Source of the DNA: JBBQIY01 sp964618405
GTDB taxonomy: Bacteria > Verrucomicrobiota > Kiritimatiellia > RFP12 > UBA3636
DNA: 31,900 nt
Reading direction: 5' to 3'
Assembly (NCBI GenBank): GCA_964618405.1
Contig: CAZUAY010000004.1
Coordinates: 1 to 31,900 of the forward strand
Part shown: positions 1 through 8,438 of the stretch, in pieces
Layout of the letters: each line of letters opens with the position of its first letter
Numbering within the stretch: the stretch's first letter is position 1
Position numbers and translations under genes: made by a program
The notes under the pieces: generated by a model
What the model was told of the DNA's origin: nothing
The model's database searches: none
What the model saw: only the letters and a program-made list of their open reading frames with translations

Positions 1-582
1 AAATACAAGACAGTCGTGCGGTGGAGTAAAGAACTGAACTGTGTCTTCACCCTTCCCGACCTGAAGGCTGCACTGGATGAAAACACAGAACCAACACTCT
101 ATCGAACCGTAGCCGAAATGGTGGGTAACGGAACACTGATCAAGGTGAAACGCGGCATCTATGCGACACCGGAAGCAACGCTCACAGCCATCAGCTGCCG
201 AATAGAACCGAATGCCTATATTTCTACTGGCACTGTGCTCGCCAGTAAAATCCTCATAGGATCCATCCCAGCCCGCCGAGTTCAGGCGGTTAAGGTGGGG
301 CGTCCACGCACCTATCGCTGCAAGCTTGGAACAATCGAACACCTCAGCATCAGTCCCCATCTCTACTTCGGATTTTCCGTCGTCGTAGGGGAACGGATTG
401 CAACGCCAGAAAAGGCATTTCTTGATGTCTGCTATTTCACCTACCGCGGTCGACGTTTTTCCTTCGACCCCGACACCGATATCAACCTTACGGGGCTGGA
501 CTTCGATAGGATTGAACGCTACCTAAAAGCATACGACACACGATTTGTGTCATTCTTCAACCGCCACTGGAGACGCCCATGA
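1..582 (+). CDS. AbiEi-family antitoxin (type IV toxin-antitoxin), probably 5'-partial
   Basis: Predicted antitoxin and autorepressor of an AbiE-type abortive-infection module. The N-terminal ~55 residues look like a winged helix (LYRTVAEMVGNGTLIKVKRGIY), and the later segment RIATPEKAFLDVCYF matches the hallmark 'ATPEKALLD' stretch of AbiEi proteins. The frame is open back to base 1. A GTG at 16 could start translation, but the five codons before it fit the domain's first strand, so the true start probably lies just outside the window. The stop overlaps the next start in an ATGA (579-582), which indicates translational coupling with the toxin gene and supports the pairing. The length (~190 aa) is normal for the family. 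Family assignment is confident; the biological target is not visible. Confidence 0.85.
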   Translation, partial: KYKTVVRWSKELNCVFTLPDLKAALDENTEPTLYRTVAEMVGNGTLIKVKRGIYATPEATLTAISCRIEPNAYISTGTVLASKILIGSIPARRVQAVKVGRPRTYRCKLGTIEHLSISPHLYFGFSVVVGERIATPEKAFLDVCYFTYRGRRFSFDPDTDINLTGLDFDRIERYLKAYDTRFVSFFNRHWRRP

Positions 583-1292
583 TCGAGAAGGAACAACAAT
601 TACTCGCTCAGGTATTGGATTTGTTCGCACAAAAGTTTAACAAGAAAGCGGTGCTGCGCGGAGGTATGGTTTTGCGCGTACTGGGATCTCCACGGCTCAC
701 GAACGATCTCGACTATGTATTCGTGCCCTATAAATCCAAGAAAGACATCGTTGACGAAATCCTCACCTGCCTACGCTCCATTGACGGGGCTGAACTTGAC
801 TATTCGCTCAACTCTAAGTGCCTGCGCGTGGTACTAACCGTGGAAAAGATAAGCATACAGATCGAATCCAAAGTCGCAATGGATATCGAAACCACGACTT
901 TGTCCACTCGCCTCTTTTCCTCTCAATTCAATCTCCCCCCTCGGATCATTCATGTCGTTAGCACAAACGTCGCGCTGGCGAACAAGATGGCCGCATGGAA
1001 CGAGCGACGTCTGATTCGCGACATCTATGATATCTGGTTCCTTCTTCAGATGAAGGCAAAACCCGACGAAGCCACACTAAAATCTAGACTCTTAAAACCC
1101 GACTACTCATCGTTTGTCAAGAAAAGGGACTACTTTCTCGGTCGGACATGCAGCGAATTCTACGGCTTTATCCAGACATACGTCAGCACACTTTCTAACG
1201 AGCAAATCAGCAATGAACTTTCGGACTACCTACCGCCTTCGGAAACAGCAGGACTCGCCCTCCTGTTCAAAGCTGCACTAGCAAGACTGTAA
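579..1292 (+). CDS. AbiEii/AbiGii-family nucleotidyltransferase toxin
   Basis: 237-aa predicted nucleotidyltransferase, the toxin partner of the upstream AbiEi protein. The active-site region is clear: a GG pair (residues 28-29, LRGGMVLRVLG) followed by DLD at 43-45 (RLTNDLDYVF), the Gly-rich and metal-binding Asp pair of the polymerase-beta fold. Further on, ALANKMAAWNERR and RDIYDIWFLL (about 132-156) match the family's second conserved block (K...R.....RD.YD). Known AbiEii toxins transfer nucleotides to RNA or protein targets and arrest growth; the target here cannot be deduced. The start overlaps the antitoxin stop by 4 bp. The next gene is convergent and unrelated. Confidence 0.87.
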   Translation: MIEKEQQLLAQVLDLFAQKFNKKAVLRGGMVLRVLGSPRLTNDLDYVFVPYKSKKDIVDEILTCLRSIDGAELDYSLNSKCLRVVLTVEKISIQIESKVAMDIETTTLSTRLFSSQFNLPPRIIHVVSTNVALANKMAAWNERRLIRDIYDIWFLLQMKAKPDEATLKSRLLKPDYSSFVKKRDYFLGRTCSEFYGFIQTYVSTLSNEQISNELSDYLPPSETAGLALLFKAALARL

Positions 1293-1600
1293 CCTTCGTA
1301 ACCCCATCAGGAAATCACACCAAAACCGATCAAGAGTACAGCGTTTTTAGCGCCATTCACGCCTGACCCTTGTTTTTATTTTTTAAAGAGATCCTGCGCA
1401 ACCGGTGCAAGCCCTAACCTGATCGCCAGGATAAGGCGATGGGAGCGGCAGGATTTATCTCATGCGGAGGAGCGAGTGTTGGAGGCATGGGCTTGGTTTT
1501 TCTAACATGGCTGAACAGGATTGACCGGATTGGATAGGTCTGGGGGATCTGAGGACGTGGGGAAACATCTGTCCCGCCGCGCGGCAGCGCACGATGTAAT
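1293..1600. other. Convergent intergenic gap with nested inverted repeats
   Basis: No gene is visible in these 308 bases, which separate two convergent transcription units. A T-rich run lies at about 1371-1383. Just after it is a nested inverted repeat: outer 7-bp arms ATCCTGC (1391-1397) and GCAGGAT (1448-1454) enclose an inner hairpin ATCGCC/GGCGAT (1422-1427 and 1435-1440). It may be a bidirectional terminator or a mobile palindromic repeat, but no U-run follows immediately. The stretch 1507-1540 (GAACAGGATTGACCGGATTGG and after) has a roughly 9-bp internal periodicity. Confidence 0.45.
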
Positions 1601-2476
1601 TTACAGATGATGTTGACGGCGCCAGTTGGAGAAGGCCGCTGGCGACAAAAATCCGAGTTCGCTGGCGATTGCCTTGCACGGTTCCCCGGCTTCTAGCAAG
1701 GAGTGGGCGTGATCGATTCGGCATTGGTTAATCAATTCATGTACGGTCTGTCCCGTGCATTTTTTGAACACTCTGGAAAAATGAAACTTACTATAGCCTG
1801 AGAGGTGAGCCAAAGCATCTAAGTCCTCAGATTCAGCGAGATGCGTTTCGATATGGCGTTGAATCGCGGCGACAATGTCTTGATGTCGACGGACACGTCC
1901 GGCGTTGTCAGTCTTAGACTGCCATTTTGTCATGGCGCGAAAGAGCAACGAAAAAATGGCTGTTTGGAGGACTGTGCGGCACAGTTCAGCAGGCATCCAG
2001 TCCGGAGGAGATTCTGCTTGGTCCCACGCCCGGATCAACGCATCGCGGTCTACCTTGTTGAATACAACAGGCTGATTTCGCTGGTCGGTTACCTGACCGT
2101 TCTGGCGACTGTAGATGCTGACAATTGCATCATGAGTCAAAAGCATGATCCAGATGTGCTTGAAAGATGCATTGTCTTGAGGATATTCGACGGCATGCGC
2201 TTCGTTTTCATCAAACAAAAAAACGGTGCCTGGACGGCACGGGTAGATCTTCCCACCGAAGTGCTGATAGGTATCGCCCTCGATACAGAACAGAATCTCC
2301 CGCTGTTGATGCGTGTGCTGATGTGTGTCAACCCAGCGAGAATAGGTGGCTTGCTGTAGAGGGCGCTCCGCATGCGGTAGCGCAGAACAAACGAAACGCC
2401 AGTGTTCTGGCGCGGCCAGCAAGATGCTGGTCGCATGATTTAAGCATGTCTGACGTGAAGACAGGGTGTCCTCCAA
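1601..2476 (-). CDS. AraC-family transcriptional regulator with N-terminal cupin sensor
   Basis: 291-aa regulator. Residues ~45-105 form a cupin-like effector domain with a His-rich start (DTHQHTHQQREILFCIEG). Residues ~200-291 carry two helix-turn-helix motifs of the AraC/XylS type (LDALAHLSGYSKFHFSRVFKK, then AIASELGFLSPAAFSNWRRQH), ending right after the second HTH as expected. It is divergent from the aminotransferase gene at 2604 and is the only regulator in the window, so it is a good candidate for sensing a sugar and controlling the neighbouring saccharolytic genes (inference). The start is uncertain: the longest frame opens with TTG at 2474-2476, and a GGAGG sits over the first codons, which could instead serve a non-ATG start slightly downstream. 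Confidence 0.9.
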   Translation of the reverse strand: MEDTLSSRQTCLNHATSILLAAPEHWRFVCSALPHAERPLQQATYSRWVDTHQHTHQQREILFCIEGDTYQHFGGKIYPCRPGTVFLFDENEAHAVEYPQDNASFKHIWIMLLTHDAIVSIYSRQNGQVTDQRNQPVVFNKVDRDALIRAWDQAESPPDWMPAELCRTVLQTAIFSLLFRAMTKWQSKTDNAGRVRRHQDIVAAIQRHIETHLAESEDLDALAHLSGYSKFHFSRVFKKCTGQTVHELINQCRIDHAHSLLEAGEPCKAIASELGFLSPAAFSNWRRQHHL

Positions 2477-2523
2477 TAAGTAAGATAAAGCAAGATTGAT
2501 AAACAGTTAGCAATATCGGTGAA

Positions 2524-2552
2524 TTGAACTGTCCTTGTTTATAGCTTATAAT
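2524..2552 (+). promoter_or_regulatory. Sigma70-type promoter for the aminotransferase gene
   Basis: TTGAAC (2524-2529), a 17-bp spacer, then a perfect TATAAT (2547-2552). It lies 51 bp before the ATG at 2604, with an AGGAAA ribosome-binding sequence at about 2590-2595. It sits in the divergent region shared with the araC-type gene, so that regulator could act here. Confidence 0.65.
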
Positions 2553-2603
2553 GCGTGGCAGTTCAAGCAAAAAACATGAACACACAAACAGGAAATTTAC
2601 TTT

Positions 2604-3824
2604 ATGACATCTGACAAATTGGCAATCAACGGCGGTGCAGTGGCTGTTACCGATTCAGTGAAAAAATCTCTGAAGCCTTGGCCTCTAACTGACCTGAAGA
2701 CGGCAGAACGGCTGAAGGAAGTTTATCTGAGCGGAAAGTGGTCGTTTAACGGTTCCTGCGAACAGGAATTCTCCAAAGAGTTTGCAGACTACTGTGGTGC
2801 TCGTCATGGCATTTTTATGTTCAACGGCACCGTGACCCTTGAGAGTGCCTTGCACGCTCTGGGCGTTAAAGTGGGTGACGAGGTGATTGTTCCTGGTAAC
2901 ACATGGTTGGCAACGGCCATGTCGGCGATTTACCTCGGTGCTAAACCTGTGTTTGTTGATGTCGAACCGGACACGCTTTGCCTTGATCCAGAACAGGTAC
3001 GCGCGGCGATCACGCCTAAAACGAAAGCGATCATTCCTGTACATCTGTATGGTTCGATGGCCGACATGGATAAGCTTATGGCGATTTCTCATGAAACCGG
3101 TATCCCTATTATTGAAGACGCTGCGCACGCACAGGGTGGCGTTTGGAGGGGGAAGGGACTTGGGTCTATCGGTCATGTTGGTTCGTTCAGTTTCCAACAG
3201 TCAAAGACGGTCTCTTCTGGCGAGGGAGGCATTTGTATAACCAATGATGATGCTTTGGCAGAGAAACTTTTCCGGATCAAGCACATTGGTTACGGTCCTG
3301 GTCAAAAACAAGGCCAAGCGTCCATCGGTCCCGAGACTGGGTTGATTTGTCACAACTATCGTGGACTCGAGTTCAGTGCTGTAATTCTGAGTTCTGCGCT
3401 GAAACACCTTAAGGATCAGACCGCGCTACGCGATGCCAATGCCATCTATTTCAGCGAGCTGATTAAGGACATCCCAGGCTTTACGGTACAGGCGCGCGGA
3501 CGTGATGTTGACGTGCAGAGTTATTACCATTTTGTAATGCTCGTCGATCCAAAAGCACTTAAGCCAGGCTACACGCGCAAAGAGGTGCAGGAAGCGTTGG
3601 CCGCCGAGGGCATGACTTGTGGTTATGGCTACGGCCCGGTCTATCATCATTTGCTCTGGAACCTACCCACAGACGCCTTTCGGATTCACAGTGGTACCGT
3701 GGTGGAAGATTCGAGTAACAACCGTATGTTGACGCTGTCGCACGAGTGGTTACTCTCCGACAAGTCAACAATGGAAGCCCTCGCAAAGGCGGTTCGTAAG
3801 GTGATGACGGCCTATGCTCGCTAA
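2604..3824 (+). CDS. DegT/DnrJ/EryC1/StrS-family PLP-dependent aminotransferase
   Basis: 406-aa fold-type I aminotransferase of the sugar-aminotransferase group. The PLP Schiff-base Lys is K201 in SFSFQQSKTVSSGEGG. The cofactor-binding segment IIEDAAHAQGG (169-179, D172) and the N-terminal FNGTVTLESAL phosphate-binding turn are intact. Members transfer an amino group from Glu or Gln to a keto-sugar or keto-cyclitol. The starting pattern LAINGGAVAVTDS resembles scyllo-inosose/AHBA-type relatives, which are common in PVC bacteria, but substrate cannot be read from sequence. There is no signal peptide, so it is cytosolic. It has its own strong promoter, is divergent from the AraC regulator, and stands first in a long plus-strand block of glycan-related genes. 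Confidence 0.9.
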   Translation: MTSDKLAINGGAVAVTDSVKKSLKPWPLTDLKTAERLKEVYLSGKWSFNGSCEQEFSKEFADYCGARHGIFMFNGTVTLESALHALGVKVGDEVIVPGNTWLATAMSAIYLGAKPVFVDVEPDTLCLDPEQVRAAITPKTKAIIPVHLYGSMADMDKLMAISHETGIPIIEDAAHAQGGVWRGKGLGSIGHVGSFSFQQSKTVSSGEGGICITNDDALAEKLFRIKHIGYGPGQKQGQASIGPETGLICHNYRGLEFSAVILSSALKHLKDQTALRDANAIYFSELIKDIPGFTVQARGRDVDVQSYYHFVMLVDPKALKPGYTRKEVQEALAAEGMTCGYGYGPVYHHLLWNLPTDAFRIHSGTVVEDSSNNRMLTLSHEWLLSDKSTMEALAKAVRKVMTAYAR

Positions 3825-3877
3825 TACCCGCACCTGTTCGGGGTTGCGGTTGGTTCGTGGCGCAGCCGCGAGGGGGG

Positions 3878-3905
3878 CTGACTCCTGACTACTGGCTTCT
3901 GACTC
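3878..3905. repeat. Heptamer tandem repeat, four units
   Basis: Four consecutive 7-bp units: CTGACTC, CTGACTA, CTGGCTT, CTGACTC. The array begins 54 bp after the aminotransferase stop. It belongs to the same drifting heptamer family as the arrays at 8838, 11369, 17163 and 17312. Confidence 0.7.
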
Positions 3906-3927
3906 CAATTCGCGTGACTCCTGTGCG

Positions 3928-3949
3928 CTGTGATTGCAGCTGTGATTGC
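3928..3949. promoter_or_regulatory. Pair of 10-bp direct repeats upstream of a promoter, possible operator
   Basis: CTGTGATTGC occurs at 3928-3937 and again at 3940-3949, a 12-bp period, ending 3 bp before a -35-like hexamer at 3953. Closely spaced direct half-sites against the -35 are the arrangement AraC-type activators use. Assignment to the nearby AraC protein is inference only. Confidence 0.35.
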
Positions 3950-3952
3950 GGA

Positions 3953-3981
3953 TAGACAAAAACGATGTTTTTTGCTACCTT
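3953..3981 (+). promoter_or_regulatory. Putative promoter of the leaderless beta-helix gene
   Basis: TAGACA (3953-3958), 17-bp spacer, TACCTT (3976-3981), preceded by TTTTGC. The -35 matches consensus at 5 of 6 positions and the -10 is weak, as expected if an activator is needed. A 59-bp leader leads to the ATG at 4041, which is preceded by AAAGGA (4032-4037). Confidence 0.4.
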
Positions 3982-4040
3982 TCAGAAGAAATAAGTGAGC
4001 TCGCTCGTAGGCTCTAAAAACCAAGTTACACAAAGGATTC

Positions 4041-5621
4041 ATGAAAACAACGAATCAAGAAACTATCTTCAAACCTTGCTCGAGCGTGGCTTGCGTCACC
4101 GCTTTCGGGGCGAAGGGCGATGGCGTGGCGGATGATACTGCGGCCATCCAGGCGGCGCTCGATTCTGGTGCCGGCCAGGTGATTATCCCAGTGGGGCTGT
4201 TTGTCATCCGCAGGTCTATTCTGCCCCATGAAGGCCAGCACCTAATTATTGACGGCACCATCCGGGTGGCTGATGCGGAAATCCAGCCGCTGGCCGCAGA
4301 CGTCCGCGCAGGCGACTGTCGCGTCCAGGTGCGGGACGCATCCGGGTATCGAGTTGGCGAGACCGTCACCGTGCATGACGACCGTCTGCCGATCCAGGGT
4401 GGCGGCCGCAAGACCCGCCGACAAAACGCGGGGAATGCGCAAATTGTCGCCATTGACGGTGATACGCTGGAGCTGAGTGAGGGAAGCGGTCTGGATTACC
4501 TGTGCTCGGCCAACGGTATCGTTGCTCGGCAGCATGCCGCGATCTGGGTTCGCTATTCCCGGGTGCGGCTTTCCGGGCGGGGAACCATTGACTGTAATCA
4601 GGCCGGGCAGCTCGATACGGCCCCCGGCGTCTTTTCTTTGCGGCGCAGCGAAGACTGGCGAACGGCTTCCGGCATCGTTGTTATGGGCAGTGAACGAGAC
4701 CGTTCTGCCCCGGGACCGGGCGATAAGTGGATACAGGACATCCGCATCGAGGATGTCACCGTAATCGATGCCGTCCTCCACGGCATTTGCATGGGAGGTG
4801 TCGAGCGCGGCATCATCCGTAACACGACGGTTTTGCGCTCGCATGACAAGAATATCACGCTGTGGTGTTGTCGCGATTGTGTGATTGATGACAATGTGTG
4901 CTGCGATTCGGTCTGGGAGGACGGGATCATGTTGCATCAAGTTGCGGATCCGGCCATTGCCAGCGAACGCATCCGGATCACCGGGAACTTGTGTAAGAAC
5001 AATGCGCGATACGGTATCCATGTCGGTGCTAACATCCGGCGCATCCAGCTCGCGAACAATCTCTGCGTGGAAAACGGCTTGAATTTTTCGATCTACGGAG
5101 ACGAATGCACCTCGACTGGCGACACGGCCATCGGCACTACTGACCGCCTGTTCACCGCTCCGGTTTACCGGCCGAATGTTCTGTTTGTCGGCCGCGTGCT
5201 TTCTGTAGTCAATCTTTCCGCGCTGGGGACACGCTTCGCTGCAGTCCAGATTTCCGGACGAGACATCACCCTGACCGGCGGCATTGTCGGCGAGATGGAG
5301 ACGGACATTCCACCTGCGCCGGATGCCGGGCTGCGGGTGGCCGAAGGTGCATGGGGCCGAGGCAGCGGCGAGTTCTATGTCAGTGGTGACTGCCGGATTG
5401 GTTTGGTATTCGGCCCAGATTTTCGTGGCGGGCGCGAACAAGCGTGCCCCGACGGCGTTCGGGTTACGGGTATGCGGATCGGGGGGTGCCGGATACCGTA
5501 CCGCGTTTTGCCCGGGAGCAGCAACATCAACCTTGCCGGACTGCTACTCAGCAACAACGATGCCGGGCCAGAAACCTCTGCTGAGGCGGCGGACGAAGTG
5601 AAAGCGTTTTCAGATACCTGA
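4041..5621 (+). CDS. Pectate-lyase-superfamily right-handed beta-helix protein, no signal peptide
   Basis: 526 aa. It opens with the pectate_lyase_3-type N-terminal signature VTAFGAKGDGVADDTAAIQAAL (about 20-41), typical of GH28/GH55-like and phage tailspike beta-helices. Irregular beta-helix coils follow (RIEDVTVIDAVLHGICMGG, RIRITGNLCKNNARYGIHVG). The polysaccharide lyase or glycosidase class cannot be fixed, as I see no GH28 catalytic Asp cluster. The N-terminus MKTTNQETIFKPC has no hydrophobic core, unlike the other beta-helix proteins here, so a cytosolic role on imported oligosaccharides is likely (inference). The start is supported by AAAGGA directly upstream. Confidence 0.8.
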   Translation: MKTTNQETIFKPCSSVACVTAFGAKGDGVADDTAAIQAALDSGAGQVIIPVGLFVIRRSILPHEGQHLIIDGTIRVADAEIQPLAADVRAGDCRVQVRDASGYRVGETVTVHDDRLPIQGGGRKTRRQNAGNAQIVAIDGDTLELSEGSGLDYLCSANGIVARQHAAIWVRYSRVRLSGRGTIDCNQAGQLDTAPGVFSLRRSEDWRTASGIVVMGSERDRSAPGPGDKWIQDIRIEDVTVIDAVLHGICMGGVERGIIRNTTVLRSHDKNITLWCCRDCVIDDNVCCDSVWEDGIMLHQVADPAIASERIRITGNLCKNNARYGIHVGANIRRIQLANNLCVENGLNFSIYGDECTSTGDTAIGTTDRLFTAPVYRPNVLFVGRVLSVVNLSALGTRFAAVQISGRDITLTGGIVGEMETDIPPAPDAGLRVAEGAWGRGSGEFYVSGDCRIGLVFGPDFRGGREQACPDGVRVTGMRIGGCRIPYRVLPGSSNINLAGLLLSNNDAGPETSAEAADEVKAFSDT

Positions 5622-5645
5622 CCCGAATTTCTGAGGGAGGGGGGG

Positions 5646-5692
5646 GCGACACGAATCGTACAGGAGCGCGAACATTCCTGTCCGCGACACGA
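5646..5692. repeat. Short palindrome bracketed by 9-bp direct repeats
   Basis: GCGACACGA occurs at 5646-5654 and 5684-5692. Between them lies the inverted repeat ACAGGA (5660-5665) / TCCTGT (5676-5681). It is reminiscent of a REP-like dispersed intergenic element, but copy number elsewhere cannot be checked here. Confidence 0.4.
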
Positions 5693-5792
5693 GGCAGGTA
5701 GCAAAACTCGCCGGCCGTTCTTGCATCCGCTGTCACCCGCTCGCATACCGAGCCCGATCCCTAACCGATTATCTGGAAAATAGTCGAAGTGC

Positions 5793-5822
5793 TTGACGAA
5801 ACTCGGGCTGAAATGCTACATT
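5793..5822 (+). promoter_or_regulatory. Putative promoter of the beta-helix/FN3 gene
   Basis: TTGACG (5793-5798), 18-bp spacer, TACATT (5817-5822), preceded by ATGC. It resembles the TACCTT-type -10 at 3976. The leader to the ATG at 5976 is long (about 145 nt) and includes the CTTCC/GGAAG hairpin. Confidence 0.4.
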
Positions 5823-5975
5823 TTTCATGTGTTTTACTTTTGTTGTTTTGATGAACCATAATTATAAAGCATACTCTTCCTTCATGGAAGGCAAAACACC
5901 TTTCACGAGAGATCTTTTTAAACTCTAACCAATTGTCCTCCAATTAGATGCATATATTGGAACCGGCTCTTCAAA

Positions 5976-8438
5976 ATGAAATCAAAGACACGCGCTGTCA
6001 CTGCAGCATTGCTGACCTCCTTAGTGGTTTCAGCACAGGGTGCTGAATACTTCGTCAGCCTCCAGGGCAACGATATCCACCACGGGTTGTCGCAAGACAA
6101 AGCATTCCAGACGATCCAGAAAGGCGTGGACACCCTCGCTGAAGGAGATACGCTGACGATCCTGCCGGGTGAATACTTTGAGAGCGTCAAGCGCGACAAT
6201 CTGGGTGGATCGAACCGTGTGACGACGATTCGGGCGGCGATTCCCGGTACGGTGTTGTTGCGCGGCGACGTGCCCGCGCCGGCATTCAAGCCGGCTGAAG
6301 GACGCCCGTTCGTCTACGTGACGGATTTTGATCGGCCCGTGCAGGGCGTGAACGAACGCGATACGCTCAGCATGCTCGTAAAGGCTGTGAGCCTGACCGA
6401 TCTGGAATTCCTGCATGGCGGCTTCTATCATGACCTCGAGGCTGGGAAACTGTACCTCTCGACGACACAGTTGGGAGCTCCCGACTCTCGAGCGTACACT
6501 GTTTCGGTCTTGGGCGCGAACGGGCTGTATTTCGAAAATCCGCAGCGAGTGGTCATCGACGGTCTGGCGGCGACGGGCTTTAATAGCGCCGATATCTTGC
6601 CGGCCTATCCGGGATATCGGGGTGTCTGGGGCATCCTGATCGGTCACGGTGTGGATTGCGTGATCCGCAACTGTACAGCCTTCCTCAACGGCGGCGGCAT
6701 CGCCTTGTTCACGCACTATGGCAATCGCCAACCCGGCAAGGGCAACGTAATCGAGCATTGCCGGGCCTGGGCGAACTTTTCACCGTTCATTTCGGAAGGA
6801 GCAAATATCGCGGCCTTCAGTGTGAACGACGATACCATCCGCGACTGCGAAGGCTATCACGCAGGCTGCGGGATCCGTCTCTACGGGGCCATCGGTCCCG
6901 GAACGCTCGAACGGTGCCGGGCTTGGGATGGTTATATCCAGATCAAGGGCGGGGTCTTGCACAGCTTTGATGGACCCGGCCGGGCTGTCGATTGTATCGC
7001 GCTGGGCGATCTGCATGTGCATAACTTGACAAACAGTATTGTGGGAAGCTGGAACGACTATCATCGTGGGTTTGAGACGCCCCGGAACAACATCAGTCTG
7101 CCTGCGGAAACGAATCTGGTACCCGAGGTTGAATTTGCCGATCCAGTAAACTGGGATTACCGGCTTCAGGCGACATCGCGCTTCAAGGGCGCGTTGCCCG
7201 ATGGTTCGGACCGCGGCTCCTACCCCTACACCGCCAACATCTTCTATGTTCAGGCAGATGGGGACGACAAGTCGGACGGCTTGAGTCTGGCGCAGGCGTG
7301 GAAGACACCGGCGGGCGCGGCAACCCGGCTGCGGCCCGGCGACACGCTCTATCTGGCACCCGGCTCGTATGCAGGCGGGATGGACATTGCGACATCCAAA
7401 GACGCACCGGTCGTCATCCGGGGACGCGGCCATGAACCGGCGGAGCTGGCTGGATCGGTGCGCGTACGCGGATCGGGTGCTGTCGTTTTCGAGCGCATCC
7501 ATTTTGCCGGGCCGGTGACGGTGACCGGTGGACGGGACGTCGCGTTTCTGAATTGCGTCTTTGCGGAAACCGTCGCGCCACTCGCGTTGAGCGGCACAGC
7601 AGGCGTACGCCTCGAACATGGGCGGTTCCCCGCACACGGACCAGTATTTAGCGGTTGTTCGGGCGTGTATTTAGCGGGTAATCTCTTCGCAGGTGCTACG
7701 CAACCAGCGGTCGCGATTGACAGGCCGGATACGATTGTTTATTCAGATTACAACCTCTATGGTGCAGCGGATAGTGTTTGGCAGGTTGGGACGCGCAAGG
7801 CCCCGATCTCCGCGCTGCAACCCACGCATGAACGGTATTCTCAGATCGGTGCCGGCGTTGATGTACCCGTCGCCGGTCCGTTCGGTAAAGGGGCTGGACC
7901 CTATCGTCCGCCCGACAAACCAGCCCTGCACGTGACGGCGCCCGTGATTCATGCAGTGACCGATACAACGGCCGACATCGAGTGGCGGACATCGCTTGCT
8001 GCGGACTGTGTGCTTTCCTGGCGCGTGAAGGATGCTGCGGAGGACGTGAAATGGACGCAAGAGCACTGGCCGCTGCGCACCTACGGATTCACCAGCTACA
8101 GTGTGCGAGGGCTGATGCCCGACACCGACTACGAGTTCCGGATGAAGTTTGAGGAACCGGCACGGTTGGCAGAGGGTGAAGGCGAAGTGAAAGAGCTGCT
8201 GCTCCCCTTCCGCACGGCCGTCGCACCGCGTACGCCGATCGCCTGGTATGTGGCGACGAACGGAAACGATACGGCCGCCGGCCAAAGCCGGGAGCAGGCG
8301 TTGCGCACGGTCAGCGCCGCATCCGCCCGTGCGCGGGCAGGAGATACGGTCTGGGTGGCAGGCGTTCTTCACGGGTCGCAATATCATCATCGACAATGTT
8401 GCACACAAGGCCGGGTCCTGTCTGCTCGAAATACCTGA
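5976..8438 (+). CDS. Secreted multi-domain right-handed beta-helix/FN3 protein, 3' end broken by deletion and frameshift
   Basis: 820-aa reading frame with a clear signal peptide (AALLTSLVVSAQGAEYF, cleavage after about residue 22). Order: first beta-helix beginning YFVSLQGNDIHHG..., second restart at about residue 418 (IFYVQADGDDKSDG), FN3-like domain at about 654-745 (HAVTDTTADIEWRTS...GLMPDTDYEFRMKF), and a third helix restart at about 754 (WYVATNGNDTAAG). The protein at 18719-22177 has the same order and strong identity, including at DNA level near both ends. After VAG (codon ending 8363) homology stops. About 449 bp present in the paralogue are missing, and the final ~25 codons to the TGA at 8436 are out-of-frame nonsense. 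The product, if made, lacks most of its third helix. Likely role: binding or cleaving a polysaccharide at the surface; no catalytic residues identified. Confidence 0.8.
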   Translation: MKSKTRAVTAALLTSLVVSAQGAEYFVSLQGNDIHHGLSQDKAFQTIQKGVDTLAEGDTLTILPGEYFESVKRDNLGGSNRVTTIRAAIPGTVLLRGDVPAPAFKPAEGRPFVYVTDFDRPVQGVNERDTLSMLVKAVSLTDLEFLHGGFYHDLEAGKLYLSTTQLGAPDSRAYTVSVLGANGLYFENPQRVVIDGLAATGFNSADILPAYPGYRGVWGILIGHGVDCVIRNCTAFLNGGGIALFTHYGNRQPGKGNVIEHCRAWANFSPFISEGANIAAFSVNDDTIRDCEGYHAGCGIRLYGAIGPGTLERCRAWDGYIQIKGGVLHSFDGPGRAVDCIALGDLHVHNLTNSIVGSWNDYHRGFETPRNNISLPAETNLVPEVEFADPVNWDYRLQATSRFKGALPDGSDRGSYPYTANIFYVQADGDDKSDGLSLAQAWKTPAGAATRLRPGDTLYLAPGSYAGGMDIATSKDAPVVIRGRGHEPAELAGSVRVRGSGAVVFERIHFAGPVTVTGGRDVAFLNCVFAETVAPLALSGTAGVRLEHGRFPAHGPVFSGCSGVYLAGNLFAGATQPAVAIDRPDTIVYSDYNLYGAADSVWQVGTRKAPISALQPTHERYSQIGAGVDVPVAGPFGKGAGPYRPPDKPALHVTAPVIHAVTDTTADIEWRTSLAADCVLSWRVKDAAEDVKWTQEHWPLRTYGFTSYSVRGLMPDTDYEFRMKFEEPARLAEGEGEVKELLLPFRTAVAPRTPIAWYVATNGNDTAAGQSREQALRTVSAASARARAGDTVWVAGVLHGSQYHHRQCCTQGRVLSARNT

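Larger units (their letters stand above)
5622..5975. other. 354-bp intergenic region with repeats, promoter and leader hairpin
   Basis: No gene is visible. From left to right it holds a G-run (5635-5646), a palindrome flanked by direct repeats (5646-5692), a promoter-like pair (5793-5822), and a small leader hairpin CTTCC/GGAAG (5876-5880 and 5886-5890). No clear terminator follows the upstream gene. Confidence 0.5.

Noticed and set aside
1841..2359. 172-codon plus-strand open frame opposite the AraC gene
   Set aside because: Antisense to an unmistakable AraC protein; no features of its own.
4242..5441. 399-codon minus-strand open frame opposite the leaderless beta-helix gene
   Set aside because: No recognisable domain, no start signals, and the plus-strand frame has clear family motifs. 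It is a shadow caused by GC-rich codon use.
8340..8400. Programmed ribosomal frameshift joining the two parts of the broken beta-helix gene
   Set aside because: A frameshift alone would not restore the ~449 bp missing relative to the paralogue, and no slippery heptamer is evident.
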